Positions 11,946-23,500 of a DNA stretch of 64,000 nucleotides are shown here, in pieces. Source of the stretch: Bretschneidera sinensis. Its lineage: Eukaryota; Streptophyta; Magnoliopsida; Brassicales; Akaniaceae. The position numbers and the translations under genes were made by a program. Positions within the stretch are counted from its first letter, which is position 1; each line of letters opens with the position of its first letter. Where the stretch lies: contig CM043700.1 in assembly GCA_023935145.1 (NCBI GenBank), forward strand, positions 67,125,120 through 67,189,119. Reading direction: 5' to 3'. The notes under the pieces are model-generated. The model saw only the letters and a list, made by a program, of their open reading frames with translations, was not told where the DNA came from and searched no databases.

Positions 11946-13526
11946 ATGTGGATGAATCCAGTACCGGTTTCACAGTCTTTAGATGACGCCCTCAAGGATT
12001 TCATTAAAATGACCGGCCCGTCCCTCAATGCTGCCAACACATTCAATGTTGATAGTTGTTCCATCTGTGCTAGTCCTCTGCATTTAGCACAGAATTGTCC
12101 ATCAATGCCGGCTTTTGCCGAGTATCCCATGGAACAAATGAATGTTTTCAATGAGTGTTGTTGGCAATCAAATGGATCTTACTCTGAAACATACAATCCA
12201 GGGTGGTGGGACCACTCTAATGTTTCATGGACGCAGAACCAACTGAGGAATCAGGGAGGAGACCCTTATCATGCTCACAATCAATACCCTCCCGAATTTC
12301 CTCCACCAATTCCAAGTTATGGTCACTCAGCTTATCCAGCACCATCACCCGCTTACCAAGCTCCCATTCAAGCGTCAGCGTCGGTTTCACAGTCATTGGA
12401 GGACGCTCTCAATGATTTCATGAAAACGACTAGCCAATCTATGAGTGAAGTGATGAGTGCAACAATAGAAAACACCCAAGCGATTGCCACACTAGAGAGT
12501 CAAATTGATCAAATCGCAAGTTACGTGGGTGAAGGAGAGGAAGGAACGTTCCCTAGTCAAACTGATACTAACCCAAAGGAACAGTTTGTGGTGGAAAATT
12601 TATTAACTCCTATGCATTGGCAGGAACAAGTGCAATCAATTATCCCATTGAGGTCTGGGAGACAAGTGCACAATCAAGTGAAAGAGAACCCTGCTATGCA
12701 CCAAGGGCAAGAAAGTGGCAACAATGAGAAGAGAGATGCTGAGCTATCTATAGCCACACCTATTATTAATGATCTCTCTAGGTTGTTTTTTCCTAAAGCG
12801 CCTTACCTTGAGAGACTGCAAGCGCCCAAGAAAGAAGAGAAGTCTAAGGACATTTTGGAGGCATGCTTTGCTCAATTTGAAGACGATTTGGATTTAGATA
12901 AGTTGCTTGAGCAAGCAAATACTACTTTGGAGTCTGCTCCTCAAAAGATTAATGAGACGGAGGAAACCACAACACCTGAAGCCCCCAAGAAGGAACTTAA
13001 GCCTTTATCGGACAATCTTAAGTATAAGTTCCTAGGTCCAGCAGATTCTTTGCCTATAATTATAGCTTTAGATTTGGGTGATGCTCAAGAGGAGAAATTA
13101 TTGGACGTCTTAAGAGAGCATAAGGAAGCTATAGGCTGGACTATTGAGGATGTCAAGGGAATTAACCCCTCGTTGGTAATACACACGATACAGTTGGAGG
13201 AGAATGCCAAGCCATCGAGGGAGCCACATAGAAGGCTCAACCCTGCTATGCAAGAGGTTGTGAGGGCAGAAGATATTAAGCTGTTAGAGCTAGGGATCAT
13301 TTATCCCATCTCTGATTGCAAGTGGGTGAGCCTGATTCAAGTCGTGCCCAAACGTGCTGAATTGACGGTAGTAAATAAAGACGATGAGTTGGTTCTAACT
13401 CGAGTGCAGTCAAGATGGAGAAAGTGTCTAGACTACCATAAATTGAATGCTGCCACTAGGCCTGATCATTTTCCATTCCCATTTATTGATCAGATGGTGG
13501 AGCGCTTAGTTGGGCATGTTTACTAA
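11946..13526 (+). CDS. Gy-B truncated gag-pol protein, 526 aa
   Basis: The ATG follows an A-rich leader and is matched in Gy-C. Residues 38-51 form a CX2CX4HX4C zinc knuckle (C38, C41, H46, C51). Next comes the gypsy gag signature NPGW near residue 90 and a Pro-rich stretch. The segment VSQSLEDALNDFMK then repeats the N-terminal VSQSLDDALKDFIK. An acidic linker follows with one copy of the EACFAQFxxDLxLDKLLEQAN module. The last ~150 residues are the N-terminal part of an Athila-type reverse transcriptase, ending at DQMVERLVGHVY. The capsid domain that normally precedes the knuckle, the protease, the YxDD box, RNase H and integrase are all missing. If made, it could bind nucleic acid through the knuckle but could not copy or integrate DNA. 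The frame is open end to end, which suggests youth or weak constraint. Confidence 0.85.
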   Translation: MWMNPVPVSQSLDDALKDFIKMTGPSLNAANTFNVDSCSICASPLHLAQNCPSMPAFAEYPMEQMNVFNECCWQSNGSYSETYNPGWWDHSNVSWTQNQLRNQGGDPYHAHNQYPPEFPPPIPSYGHSAYPAPSPAYQAPIQASASVSQSLEDALNDFMKTTSQSMSEVMSATIENTQAIATLESQIDQIASYVGEGEEGTFPSQTDTNPKEQFVVENLLTPMHWQEQVQSIIPLRSGRQVHNQVKENPAMHQGQESGNNEKRDAELSIATPIINDLSRLFFPKAPYLERLQAPKKEEKSKDILEACFAQFEDDLDLDKLLEQANTTLESAPQKINETEETTTPEAPKKELKPLSDNLKYKFLGPADSLPIIIALDLGDAQEEKLLDVLREHKEAIGWTIEDVKGINPSLVIHTIQLEENAKPSREPHRRLNPAMQEVVRAEDIKLLELGIIYPISDCKWVSLIQVVPKRAELTVVNKDDELVLTRVQSRWRKCLDYHKLNAATRPDHFPFPFIDQMVERLVGHVY

Positions 13527-14780
13527 TGTTGAGTCTGGCTGAAGGCGTTAAACTTAGCGCTCATAGGAGGCACCCCACAGCTTATCTTTTATGTTTATTT
13601 ATTATTTCGCATTTTTATGATTAATGTTTGTTTCCAGTATTTTTTGTTTTCCAGTTTTTATTTTTCAGTTCAAGTTTGGGGGTATGCTATGAGCCATACC
13701 AGTCCAGATAGTTCTCCATATCTCAGGTCAGCTCTTCCATATTAGTCACACATTGGGGTCAATGTGTAATTTAAGTTTGGGGGTATGGGAGACACATCAC
13801 ACACTTTGTCCTAATTTGTTGTCTTTTCGTCGTAGAGATAAATGCATGCTCATGTTATCGTGAAATTTTGGTTGATCTAAACATTTTCTGTGATGTGATA
13901 TCATTGGTGAGCTTAAAATTTTGAACACATGATCTGGTGATAAATTTTTAAAATTTAGTTACTTACTTTAGGCATTTGAGAATTCACATATTTGACATAA
14001 TCTAACACGAGCACATTAGCACAAATTATGTGAGGTATGACATGTGATTTTAATGTGTATTTTTCCTTATCTTAACTGAAACTGGATAACTTGTTGGATG
14101 AACTCTTGGGCATAGAAAAGCATAAAAAATAAAAAAAATTATTATCATAAATAAACTTTCCGCTGAGTAACTGGACCTCTTGCCTCAGTAAGCAGTGAGT
14201 GTTCACGTCAAAAGGTGGAATTTTGCTTGGTAGTATTAAGACCGGTTTAATTTCGTAGCCTTTTTTACTCGAGTTAGTAAGTCTTTAGGGGTGTCTTTAC
14301 ACCTAATGCCCTAAAACCATCTGGTTTGGGAGTCATTGACTCAACACTTGCTACATGGGTCAATTAGAAAGCTTAAGGGAACTAGACATAGCCGTGCCTT
14401 ATAAAAAAAAAAAAAAAAACTATGCCTTTTTCGTTCATTTTGATGGGAAATTCGGTGAATCTTGAGACATGGAGACCTTACACATTGGAGTCACTTGGAA
14501 GCTTCGTATCTATATGCTAATTCACTTTACATAGTGTCAGACTTGTGATGCCTTAACCTGCCTTTTGTAAGTAATTAGATTTTAACTTTTCTATTCATTG
14601 CGAAGATGGGTTTATCTTTTTAAGCTTGCTCATGAATGAATATCATGGTGATGTGTGCTCCTTAAATTTTTGGATACCATGAGTGATGAACTTATCTTTA
14701 TGTTCTTTGTTTTTCATTTAGGTTTTTTTTTATTATTTTGTTTTGCTAAGGGACTAGCAAATTGCAAGTTTGGGGGTTTT
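13527..14780 (+). other. Gy-B noncoding 3' internal region
   Basis: Begins with the AGCGCTCATAGGAGGCACCC block shared by all three copies. AAGTTTGGGGGT occurs at 13671-13685, 13772-13786 and 14766-14780, the last abutting the 3' LTR as its polypurine tract. In between is a conserved GCTGAGTAACTGG...CCTCAGTAAGC block (14161-14200) with short complementary arms. No protein signature is present. Confidence 0.75.
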
Positions 14781-16172
14781 TGATGAGTGCCAAATATTGC
14801 ATATTTTGGCCCTTTAATTTACATTTGTTAGCTTAGGAATTTGTTACTTTGAGTTGTTTTCGTTGTTTTACAGGTTTACAAGCTTGGAAAGAAGTTTCGC
14901 TAAATTGCCAGAATTGCTCGTGCAGATCAGCCATTTTTGAGGACTAAACTATATTGATTTAGGAAGAATCAGAAGATAAGCCATATATGCTTAGAAAGAT
15001 CCGGATGTCTATTTTCTGGAGAATTTTACGGATCAATAAAATGAATTTTCTAGAGAAAGTTATGGCAGTTTTAGTAGATAAAGGTCAGGTTGTGCATGAT
15101 TTCAGCGTGACAGATCAGCTATTTTTGAGAATTTAACTGTATTGATTCAGGAAGAACCATGAGATGAGCCATATATAATTGAAATATCCCGATGTCTATT
15201 TTCTGAAGAATTTTACGGATCAATAAAATGATTTTTCTAGAGAAAGTTATGGCAGTTTTAGTAGACAAAGGTCAAAGAGCAAAAACTGGAATCTGCAGTA
15301 TCCCACATCGGATTGGAAGCATATTGCACTTGTGATATTTCCCTATATAAGCCCTTCTTCACTTCATCTTTAATGTACAATTCCTGAGCCACTTTGGTGT
15401 TTACCGATGGACGTCCGCTAGCATTCTGGTGGATCTCGAAGGCTTTGTCACCACGAGGGGAAGCGCCGCCCGTCAGCGAGTGAAATTTCTCCCATGTAAA
15501 GTTATTAATTTATTTCTTTACATTTAGTTGTTTTAGTTTAAATGTTTAGCACTTTTATTATGAATTATAGTTTCATAGTTATGAGTGGCTAGACTCTTCA
15601 GCTAAGGTTGAAGATGAAGCCCCGCCGTTGTTTGGCGTAGTAGTTCAGATTTGCTTGTACAAATCTGACAATTTTTAGTATAAATGTTCTGTCAATTATT
15701 TGAGTTAATTTTATAATTGATTGAATTTAAATTGTCTGTTGGATATTCCTTGTGTTTCATCTGATGGATACATTGAATGCTTTTCGATTAAATTGGATTT
15801 CTTTTGTGATTTGTTGAGAGCGGATACATTGGATGCTTTTAGTTTAGTTGGGATATTCTTTGTTTTTTGTCTTATAGTTGGATTCATGGAATGTTTTGAT
15901 AGGCTATATTTTTAGAACATATATGTTTAACTTCGGTGGGGTGGATTTGGAAACCTTAGTGTTTTAATTATTAGTTTTTAAAAATCAATTTAGTTTAATT
16001 TTAATTTCTTTTGCAAATTATCATCTGAAATTCGGAACTAGGTTAAGATAGAGTTAGTTTAGATTGAAAATATACTTTCACAACGTAATTCCCTGTGGAT
16101 TCGACCTCGCACCTGCACAACGCTATACTGCAAATGACTCGTGCGCTTGCGAGTAATTTAAAACTCACAACA
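14781..16172 (+). repeat. Gy-B 3' LTR with an extra 188-bp unit
   Basis: 1392 bp, starting TGATGAGTGCC and ending CTCACAACA before GTTAT. Units starting GATCAG at 14925 and 15113 are tandem copies of ~188 bp, and the 5' LTR has only one. A TATA box, CTATATAAG, lies near 15343. Confidence 0.93.
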
Positions 16173-16721
16173 GTTATCTTTCTCACCTTTTTGATTGAAG
16201 CTAGATGACCCTTTATATAGTGCACCAACTTCTTGAACCAATCTTGAAGTCAATCTCAACCCTTGGATCTTGAGGACCGATCAATCATAGCCTTCCAACA
16301 AGTCTAAGTGATCCTGTGCATTTTAATCAAGTCTCACGCACCATTTGAAGTGCTTATTCAAAAGCATTAGGTTTGCCTTCGTGCCATGGCTCAGAACAAG
16401 GCATGCTGCAGCTCATAAGGGGGTAACCTTGCTGCCTTGTTGAAGGCCACGGCTTGGGTGGTTATGCCACGGTACACAGAGCCGTGCCACAGCTCGCACA
16501 TCTTGAGCCGTGACGCACACCTGGTCCAGGATCTTCCTTCAGTTGCTGGGCGCTGAGGCGCACACTCCTTGTGCTGCGGCACCAAGGCCTGATAATGCTT
16601 CATTCTTCAACCCATTTAATCCTTAGACAAATACTAGCAATCTCTACCTTTGTCTAAGAGATTAAACCCGAACTCATTGTGCAGAGAACTTAGGATCCAA
16701 ACTTAACTTGAGTCACCATAT

Positions 16722-19700
16722 CAACCGACTCTAATCCTAAGAAGTCCAAGGAAATGATTGAACTTACTTAGAGGTAGAACTTTAGTACCTAAATCTACAG
16801 GATTTTCTTCCGTGGCCACCTTGTCCACATGATTGCATCATTCCATAACATTTTCCCGAATGAAATGATATCGAACATCCATATGCTTTTTCCTCTCATG
16901 GAACACCGAATTTTTGCACAAATGCAAGGCACTTTGGCTATCCGAATACACCAGCACATGCTCTTTCAAGACTTTCAACTCTTCCAACAACCCTTTGCAC
17001 CATATATCCTCCTTGAAGGCTTCTGTTGCCACTATGTACTCAGCCTCGGTTGTTGAGCGTGCTACCACCGGCTGCAACTGAGCCTTCCAACTTATACAAC
17101 ATCCGTTTAAGTTGAAGAAGTAGGAGGTAATTGATCTTCTTTTATCCCGGTCTGCTCCATAGTCTGAATTCGTATAACCCTCAAGATAGATGGACTTACC
17201 CCTCTTCTCATAAACCAACCCCACATCTAGGCTTCCCTTCAAGTACCTCAGCAACCACTTCATCCCAAGCCAATGCTCCTTTACAGGATTACTCATAAAC
17301 CTGCTGAGAACACTCATTATATGAGCAATGTCGAGTCTAGTGCTTACCATAATGAACATGACTGATCCAACCGCACTAGAGTAAGGGACCTTTTCCATTT
17401 CCTTCTTCTCCTTATCTGTTCTCAGACATTGATCACTGGAGAACTTGAAATGATTAGCAAGAGGAACCTTCACTAGTTTGCTATCGTCCATAGAAAACTT
17501 AGATATCATCTTTTCTATGTAGGAAGTCTGATAAATCTTCAATATGTTTCTCTCTCTTTCTCGGATTATACTCATCCCAAGGATCTTCTATGTATGGCCA
17601 AGATCCTTCATCTCAAACTCCGAATTGAATTGAGACTTCAACTTTTCTATTCTCTCTCTGCTGTTCCTAACCAACAGCATATCATCGACATAGATAAGGA
17701 TGATCACCACTTCCTCCACCTTGTGCCCTTTGTAGTACAAGCACGAATCATAGTAGCTCCTCATGAAACCCAAACTAGTTACAAAGGAATCAAACCTCTT
17801 ATTCCATTGTTGAGGTGATTGCTTCAGGGCGTAGAGAGATTTCTTCAATTATCACAACAAATCTCCCTGCCTTCCTTCCTCATAGCCTTCGGGTTGCCTT
17901 ATGTAGATGGTCTCATCAAGCTCTCCATGTAAGAACGCTGTCTTCACATCCATTTGCTCGATTTCCCAATTAAATTGGATCACCATTGCTAACACTATCC
18001 TTATCATATTGTATTTCACAACCGGTGAGAATATTTCAGTGAAATCTATGCCTTCTCTTTGTGTGAACCCCTTCGCCACCAGTCTAGCCTTATATTGGAC
18101 TTCATCCCCTAGAGTGTTCCCTTATTTGATCTTGTAAATCCACTTACAATCCACAACTCTCTGTTTTTTTGGTTTGGGCACCAATTCCCAAGAGTTGTTC
18201 TTCCTCAAATAATCCATTTCTTCCTCCATAGCTAGCTGCCACTTTGACGAATCCTTACATATCATGGCATCCATGTAAGTTTTTGGTTCACTTATCCCTC
18301 CTTCTGTCTAAGGAGCTGCTACATTAGCATCCACAAAACCATATCTCAAAGGTGGTCTGACCACCCTCCTTTCCCGGTCCCTTATGAGCTGATAGTCATT
18401 CTGATTTGCTGCATCATCCCCTTCTAGTTCAGCCTCCTCTTGAGTGTCCTAAGCTTGGCCTTTATCAATGGGCTCTACCTGGTCCGAACCCTCTTGCCTT
18501 CCTTGCTCTACCTGAACTGAATTTTCCTTGATGCTATGCTCCACAAATACTGAACTAGTTTGCTCACTATCCTCTGTAGGGTTAGTTTTTTCCAAATAGG
18601 GAAATAACAATTAATTAAAAATGACATCCCTACTTATTATGAGTTTTGTTCCTTTTGGCTCTAAGGACCACAACCTATGCCCCTTAACCCCATTACCATA
18701 TCCTAGAAACACACATTTTTTAGACTTTGGGCTAAGTTTATCATCATTTTGATGTGCAAATGTAGCACATCTAAAAGTCCTAAGGTTGTTTAACTCAGGG
18801 GGTTTCCCACTCCACATCTCCTCGGGAGTCTTAAGGTCTAAAGACCTAGAGGGTGATCTATTAACCAAATATGCAGCAGTAGACACAGCTTCCCTTCAAA
18901 AACATTTTGGTAAACCAGACCCAATTAACATGCACCTAACATTTTTCATAAGGGTCCTATTCATCCTCTCAGTAACTCCATTTTTCTGAGGGGTTTTTAC
19001 AACCGTTCTATGTCTTAGAATCCCATTTAACTCACAAAATTTATCAAAATCCTTATTAAAAAAATCTAAGCCATTATCGGTTCTTAATACCTTTACTACC
19101 CTACCCGTTTGAGTCTCCAGCAACTTTTTCCACACCACAAAATTATTCAAAGCATTTGATTTATTTTTAAGCAAATAAACCCAAACCTTTCTAGAATAAT
19201 CATCAATTAAAGAAAGAAAGTAACGATTACCTCCATGTGTTGGTGTTCTTGCTAGTACCCAAAGATCCGCATAAATGTAGTCAAGAATGCCCTTAGACTT
19301 GTGCACTCCAGTGTTGAATCTGACCCGATATTGCTTCCCAAGAACACAACATTCGCAAAAATCAAGTTTCTCTACCTTGTTACCACCAAGTAGACCATCA
19401 TTGTTGAGAACTTCCAGGTCCTTTTTGCTCATATGTCCCATGCAATTGTGCCAAAGAACTGTCTTATCCATCTTAGCCATCAAACTTGCTGCTTGATCCT
19501 TGATTTCTGTCTCTCCAATCATCTAATAGAGACCATCCTTTATTGCTGCTTTGATCACTATCAAAGATCCCTTGGTTACCTTGATCTTTCCTCCCTCTAC
19601 TTTGTATGTATACTCCATGGAATCTAGCTGCCCCATTGAGATCAAATTGCTTCTCAAATTCGAAAGATACCTCACATTCTACAGTAGCCTTGTGACTCCA

Positions 19701-20718
19701 TCAAACATCCTCAATTGGATGTCTCCTATCCCCCTTACTTGGCAAGAAGTATCATTCCCCATGAAAGCCTTTCTATCATTGGTTTCCTTGAAATTATTGA
19801 ACCAATCCCTGTGAGAGAACATGTGATAAGTGCACTCGTAATCTAGGATCTATTTCTCGCTGCCTTGCCTCTTACTCACATTTGAGCACATAACAAGAAC
19901 ATCATCTTGTTGTTCTCTTTTGGCAATTGAAGCTTCTCCATTCTTGGTATGGCTTCATTCTCTCTCATTCCACAACTTCTTCTTGCAATCTTTCTTGAAA
20001 TGACCCTCCTTATTGCAGTAGTAGCATCTCTTTCCTCCAAATCTTGGTTTGGAGTGCGCTCTCCCATGGTTCTACCCTCTACCCTTTGATTTCTTCAAGT
20101 AGTTGCCATAGATGCTACTGCCATTCCGAGTTGCTGGCCTTCCTCTAACGAGTAGCCCTTCTCCACTTGATACTTCCCTTATCTTGACTTTGAAATTATG
20201 AGCCCTTATGGTTAGTGTATCTCTTCTATATTCAATAGCATTAATCAAACTTTTAAAATAATCAGGAAGAGAATTCAATAACATAACAACCAATTGTTCA
20301 TCCGGGAAAGTTATACTACAACTAGCCAAATCTTGAACTAGTTTATTAAACACATCAGGATTATCTTGCAACTCTTTATTAGGATCCATTTTAAAAGCAA
20401 AGATTCTTTTGAGAAGATAAATCTTATTAGGAAGAGTTTTGGTAAGAAACATCTCACTAGTTTCTTCCATATGACAGCTGGATCTTTCGAGTCTCCGTAC
20501 TCCCTTGTGACACTATCCGACATGTGCAGAAAGATGGTGCTATACGCCATCTTCTTTATCTCAATCTGCTGGACCTTCGTGATACTTGTTGGAAAAGTGT
20601 CATCTTCTCCAATAGCCAAGTCCACCTTTTGTTGCATAAGAACCGCTTTGATTTTTCGCTTCCAAAGGGAAAAGTCTCATTTTCCATCAAACTTCTCAAC
20701 AATGAAGTTCAAACCTAT
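16722..20718 (-). pseudogene. COP1-m gag-pol polyprotein
   Basis: From high to low coordinates: gag (20718-20072) with a CX2CX4HX4C zinc knuckle near 20000; a GAG-pre-integrase HHCC block (VLWHNCMGH...CECCVLGKQ) and integrase core (19522-18896) with the acidic triad in YADLW, RTDNG and GVTERMN; integrase C-terminus with FLGYGNGVKGHRLW (18886-18611); RT (about 18300-17588) with KTAFLHGELDE, SLYALKQSPQQW and YVDDM; RNase H (17575-16838) with GYTNSDYGAD and STTEAEY. All domains of a copia polyprotein are present, but stops and frameshifts separate them and the gag start is ATA instead of ATG. One frameshift lies near 20450 in gag, and a stop lies near 18308. It is the most complete COP1 protein record in the window. 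Confidence 0.88.
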
Positions 20719-20762
20719 CTTGCGGAGAAAATCCCAAATTTATGCAGCACCCACAATTGCAC

Positions 20763-21663
20763 TGTTGGAAATCACCTTCAAGATGCCCAGGTGGTGATCT
20801 TCCAAACACCCAAGTCTAGAATGACTTGCAATGAGCAGATACAACAATCAAGCAAAGAAAGAACACAAGCAATTGTTATCGAGGTTTGACCAATGTCTAC
20901 GTCCCCATGAGCTACTCCGAGCTCTCTACATTAAATCAATGAGTTTTTATAAATACACCAACACTTCCTCAAGAATCCTCTTGTTCTTGATACATGAAAG
21001 AAGACAAAAGAAAGAGATAAGAACTAAGTATTTCCCTGGAATTTTTCACAAGAAAATTCCAATTACAAAGCCCTTGAACCCCTCTTCTTGTATGCTCTCT
21101 CTCTCTCTCTCTCTCTCAATCCCAACCACTCTTGAATAAGATCTATTCTAGTGCCTCTCTTGTGTTTTGTGTCTTTGCACTCTCACACTTGCACTGGAAT
21201 TCTCTTGTATGATGATGTTATCTTTCTCACCTTTTTTATTGAAGCTAGATGACCCTTTATATAGTGCACCAACTTCTTGAACCAATCTTGAAGTCAATCT
21301 CAACCCTTAGTCTTGAGGACCAATTAATCATAGCCCTCCAATAAGTCTAAGTGATCCTGTGCATTTTAATCAAGTCCCACACACCATTTGAAGTGTTGAT
21401 TCAAAAGTATCAGGTGTGCCTTCGTGCCACGGCTCAGAACAAGGCATGCTGCGACTCAGAAGGGGGGTGACCTTGCTGCCTTACTGGAGGTCACGGCTTG
21501 GGTGGTTATGCCGCGGTACGCACACCTTGAGCCATGGCGCACATCTGGTCCAGGATTTTCCTTCAGTTGCTGGGTGCTGAGGCGCACACTACTTGTGCTG
21601 CGGTGCCAAGGCCTGATGAAGCTTCATTATTCAACCCATTTAATCCTTAGATAAATACCAACA
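20763..21663 (-). repeat. COP1-m 5' LTR (uninterrupted)
   Basis: 901 bp, ends TGTTGG/CCAACA. Minus-strand TATA motif CTATATAAAG near 21245. A GC-rich block near 21420-21600 stands out from the AT-rich surroundings. The inner end abuts the gag-upstream region directly, with no primer-binding site. Confidence 0.9.
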
Positions 21664-22278
21664 AACATTGCATTTTTTGTATGTAAATTGAGTAGATATA
21701 CTAATAATCCTAGTGTAGAACATTGGAAAGCCATTAGCAAGATCTTTAGTTATCTTAATAGAACCATAGGCTTGGGGCTGTTCTATAGTGACTATCTGGT
21801 TGTATTGGAAGGATACACCGATGCGAGTTGGATTACCAATGTTGGTGATAATAACTCCACTACTGGGTGGGTCTTTACCCTTGGTGGTGGGGTTATTTCT
21901 TGGGGAATCAAGAAACAGATGTGTATTTCTCACTTAATAATGGAATATGAATTTATAGCTTTAACAGCAACAGGGAAAGAGGAAAAATGGATAGGTAACT
22001 TATTGTTTGATATAAGTCTGTGCCCACATCCTATGCCTCCAATTTCCATTCACTATGATAATGAAGCTACGTTGTTAAGAGCTTATAACAATACCTATAA
22101 TGGTAAGTCCAGACGTATCAGTCTGAGACATGAGTATGTAAGATAATTCATAAGTGATAGTATTTTCATAATTGTCTATGTAATGTCACGTAAAAACTTG
22201 GTTGATCTTTTCACTAAACCTCTCTCTAGGGAGTTAGTAAGAATGACAACTTTGGAAATGGGGTTGAAACCTTTTTAA
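21664..22278 (+). pseudogene. COP3 RNase H (second half)
   Basis: Resumes the COP3 frame after COP1-m: MSRYTNNPSVEHW, then GYTDASWITNVGDNNSTTGWVF and SWGIKKQ, then HYDNEATLLRAYN. It ends at LFTKPLSRELVR...GLKPF and a TAA at 22276-22278. A stop interrupts the first codons (TGA near 21688) and another lies near 22144. The order matches the copia RNase H domain. Confidence 0.85.
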
Positions 22279-22867
22279 ATGAATCACCAGTAATGGTAAC
22301 CCAACTTTATTTCTAGCATTAAACTAGTTATAAAGTTTTATGGGTAAAAACAAGTCACTGATAAGTGGTTGTATTAATACTGACAAAAGTTAGCCCCAAA
22401 GTGGTTATTATTTTACGTTTCTTTCTTGTGTAGGATGAGATATACTCTTAATTAAGTCTATTGTAGATTTGTAGTGTGTTATAGTAGTAGAAACACATTG
22501 TACACTTCACCTATATGAACTTAGAAGTGGTGTCACTTCTTAAGAGAGTTTTAAGGTTTACTCTCTAGAGAGTTCATTAACCAGGATCAAGCACAAGGCC
22601 ATAATAGCATTAAGTAATAATGGAGTTTCTCACTGAAACAAGAGAAAAATATATGTGTGATATTTCCGACTCTAGATTAAAGAGTTTATAATTTAATGTT
22701 ATTGAGCAATTAGATAATTCTTGGAGTTTTGAAATATTAACACTAAGTAAAGACTTAAATTGAAACATATTTTTACATATGTATATCAATCTTAGTTGAT
22801 TATAGACTGCATTATTTAATAAAGTGTTTTCAAGAAAAGTTTTGTTTTTCAAACAAAAGTGGGAGAT

Positions 22868-23500
22868 TGTTGGAAGTTTTGTTGAAAAAACAAGATTCAG
22901 TCGACTAAATGATTGATTCAATGGACTGAATAAAATACAAAGAGTTATTGTCTATTTTTCAGTCGACTGAATAAAACATTCAGTCGACTAAATACTCGAC
23001 ACCTAATACTTTGCAGTTTTAATTGTTGATTCAGTCGACTGAATGTTTGAAAATTTTGAATTCAAATTCCAATAGCTATAACTTTTCAGAAAGTCATCTC
23101 TTCTCTTTCAAGAGCTATGTTTTTAAATGATTACTCTTCATTTTCAAACTGTTGAAAGTTCAAAATTAAATCTATAAATACTTCTAATAACTTCCAAAAT
23201 AAACTACTTTTAGTTTAATTTTTTTTCTTCTGATTTTTCAGAATTCTTCTTCTTCTTCTTCTATTTTCTCTCTAAAAAATATAACCATTTTTCTGCATTG
23301 TTTCAAAAGAGAACTCAAAGAAGAATCTACGATTTTGCTCTTAGAGATTCCTAGAGACTTCGAGTATCCTAGAGAAATATTTATCAGAACCCAGAGCAAT
23401 TAAGTGGAAACAAATAAAGCCTTAAAGACAACATAATACACATTTCAAAGTCACAATTTTCTGTATTTCTAAACATTCTAAATCTATAATTTTCTCAACA
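22868..23500 (+). repeat. COP3 3' LTR (end uncertain)
   Basis: Starts TGTTGGAAGTTTTG after the purine tract CAAAAGTGGGAGAT. The proposed end, TTTCTCAACA, comes from alignment with the COP5 5' LTR, because the COP3 5' LTR is gone. The first 180 bp carry five AGTCGACT-type palindromes. Confidence 0.6.
22895..23044. repeat. Cluster of AGTCGACT palindromes in the COP3 LTR
   Basis: Copies at 22895-22910, 22916-22931 (degenerate), 22957-22972, 22978-22993 and 23029-23044. The last is a perfect 16-bp palindrome, ATTCAGTCGACTGAAT. The cluster lies in the presumed U3 promoter part of the LTR. Confidence 0.85.

Larger units (their letters stand above)
10606..16172 (+). mobile_element. Gy-B: best-preserved non-autonomous Athila-like copy
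   Basis: The order is 5' LTR (10606-11809), Asp-tRNA primer site, one 526-codon gag-pol remnant, a noncoding 3' region and a 3' LTR (14781-16172). A perfect target duplication GTTAT lies at 10601-10605 and 16173-16177. It sits inside the 3' LTR of COP1-m, which itself sits inside COP3, so it is the youngest of the three. The coding frame is open throughout, but the encoded product lacks capsid, protease, the RT catalytic core, RNase H and integrase. Confidence 0.94.
10155..16639 (-). repeat. COP1-m 3' LTR, interrupted by Gy-B
   Basis: The LTR lies in two pieces, 10155-10605 and 16178-16639. The break carries the GTTAT duplication of Gy-B. The uninterrupted partner LTR at 20763-21663 reads straight through the same site (GATGATGTTATCTTTCTCAC). 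A TATA-like motif CTATATAAAG is present on the minus strand near 16210. The inner end is mutated from TGTTGG to TGCTAG. Confidence 0.88.
10155..21663 (-). mobile_element. COP1-m: Ty1/copia element, minus strand, split by Gy-B
   Basis: The minus-strand copy runs from a 5' LTR (21663-20763) through gag-pol to a 3' LTR (16639-10155) that Gy-B later entered. The LTR ends are TGTTGG...CCAACA type. Flanks AACGT and AACAT match at 4 of 5 positions. Compared with COP1-p, all of the leader, including the initiator-Met primer-binding site, is missing: CCAACAGT of the LTR runs directly into GCAATTGTGGGTG of the region before gag. The gag start codon is also changed to ATA (20716-20718). Domain order PR/INT/RT/RNase H identifies Ty1/copia. 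Confidence 0.88.
8838..23500 (+). mobile_element. COP3: 5'-truncated Ty1/copia relic, split by COP1-m
   Basis: Two pieces belong together: 8838-10154 (integrase tail and reverse transcriptase) and 21664-23500 (RNase H, 3' noncoding part and 3' LTR). The break sits inside the SLMYAMHYTRPN block of RT/RNase H and is flanked by AACGT (10150-10154) and AACAT (21664-21668), the near-perfect target duplication of the inserted COP1-m. The 5' LTR, gag, protease and most of integrase are absent. Its RNase H and 3' untranslated region resemble those of COP5. Confidence 0.82.

Noticed and set aside
16391..16603. GC-rich 70-codon frame
   Set aside because: Part of the COP1 LTR GC-rich block; the matching block in other COP1 LTRs does not keep the frame.
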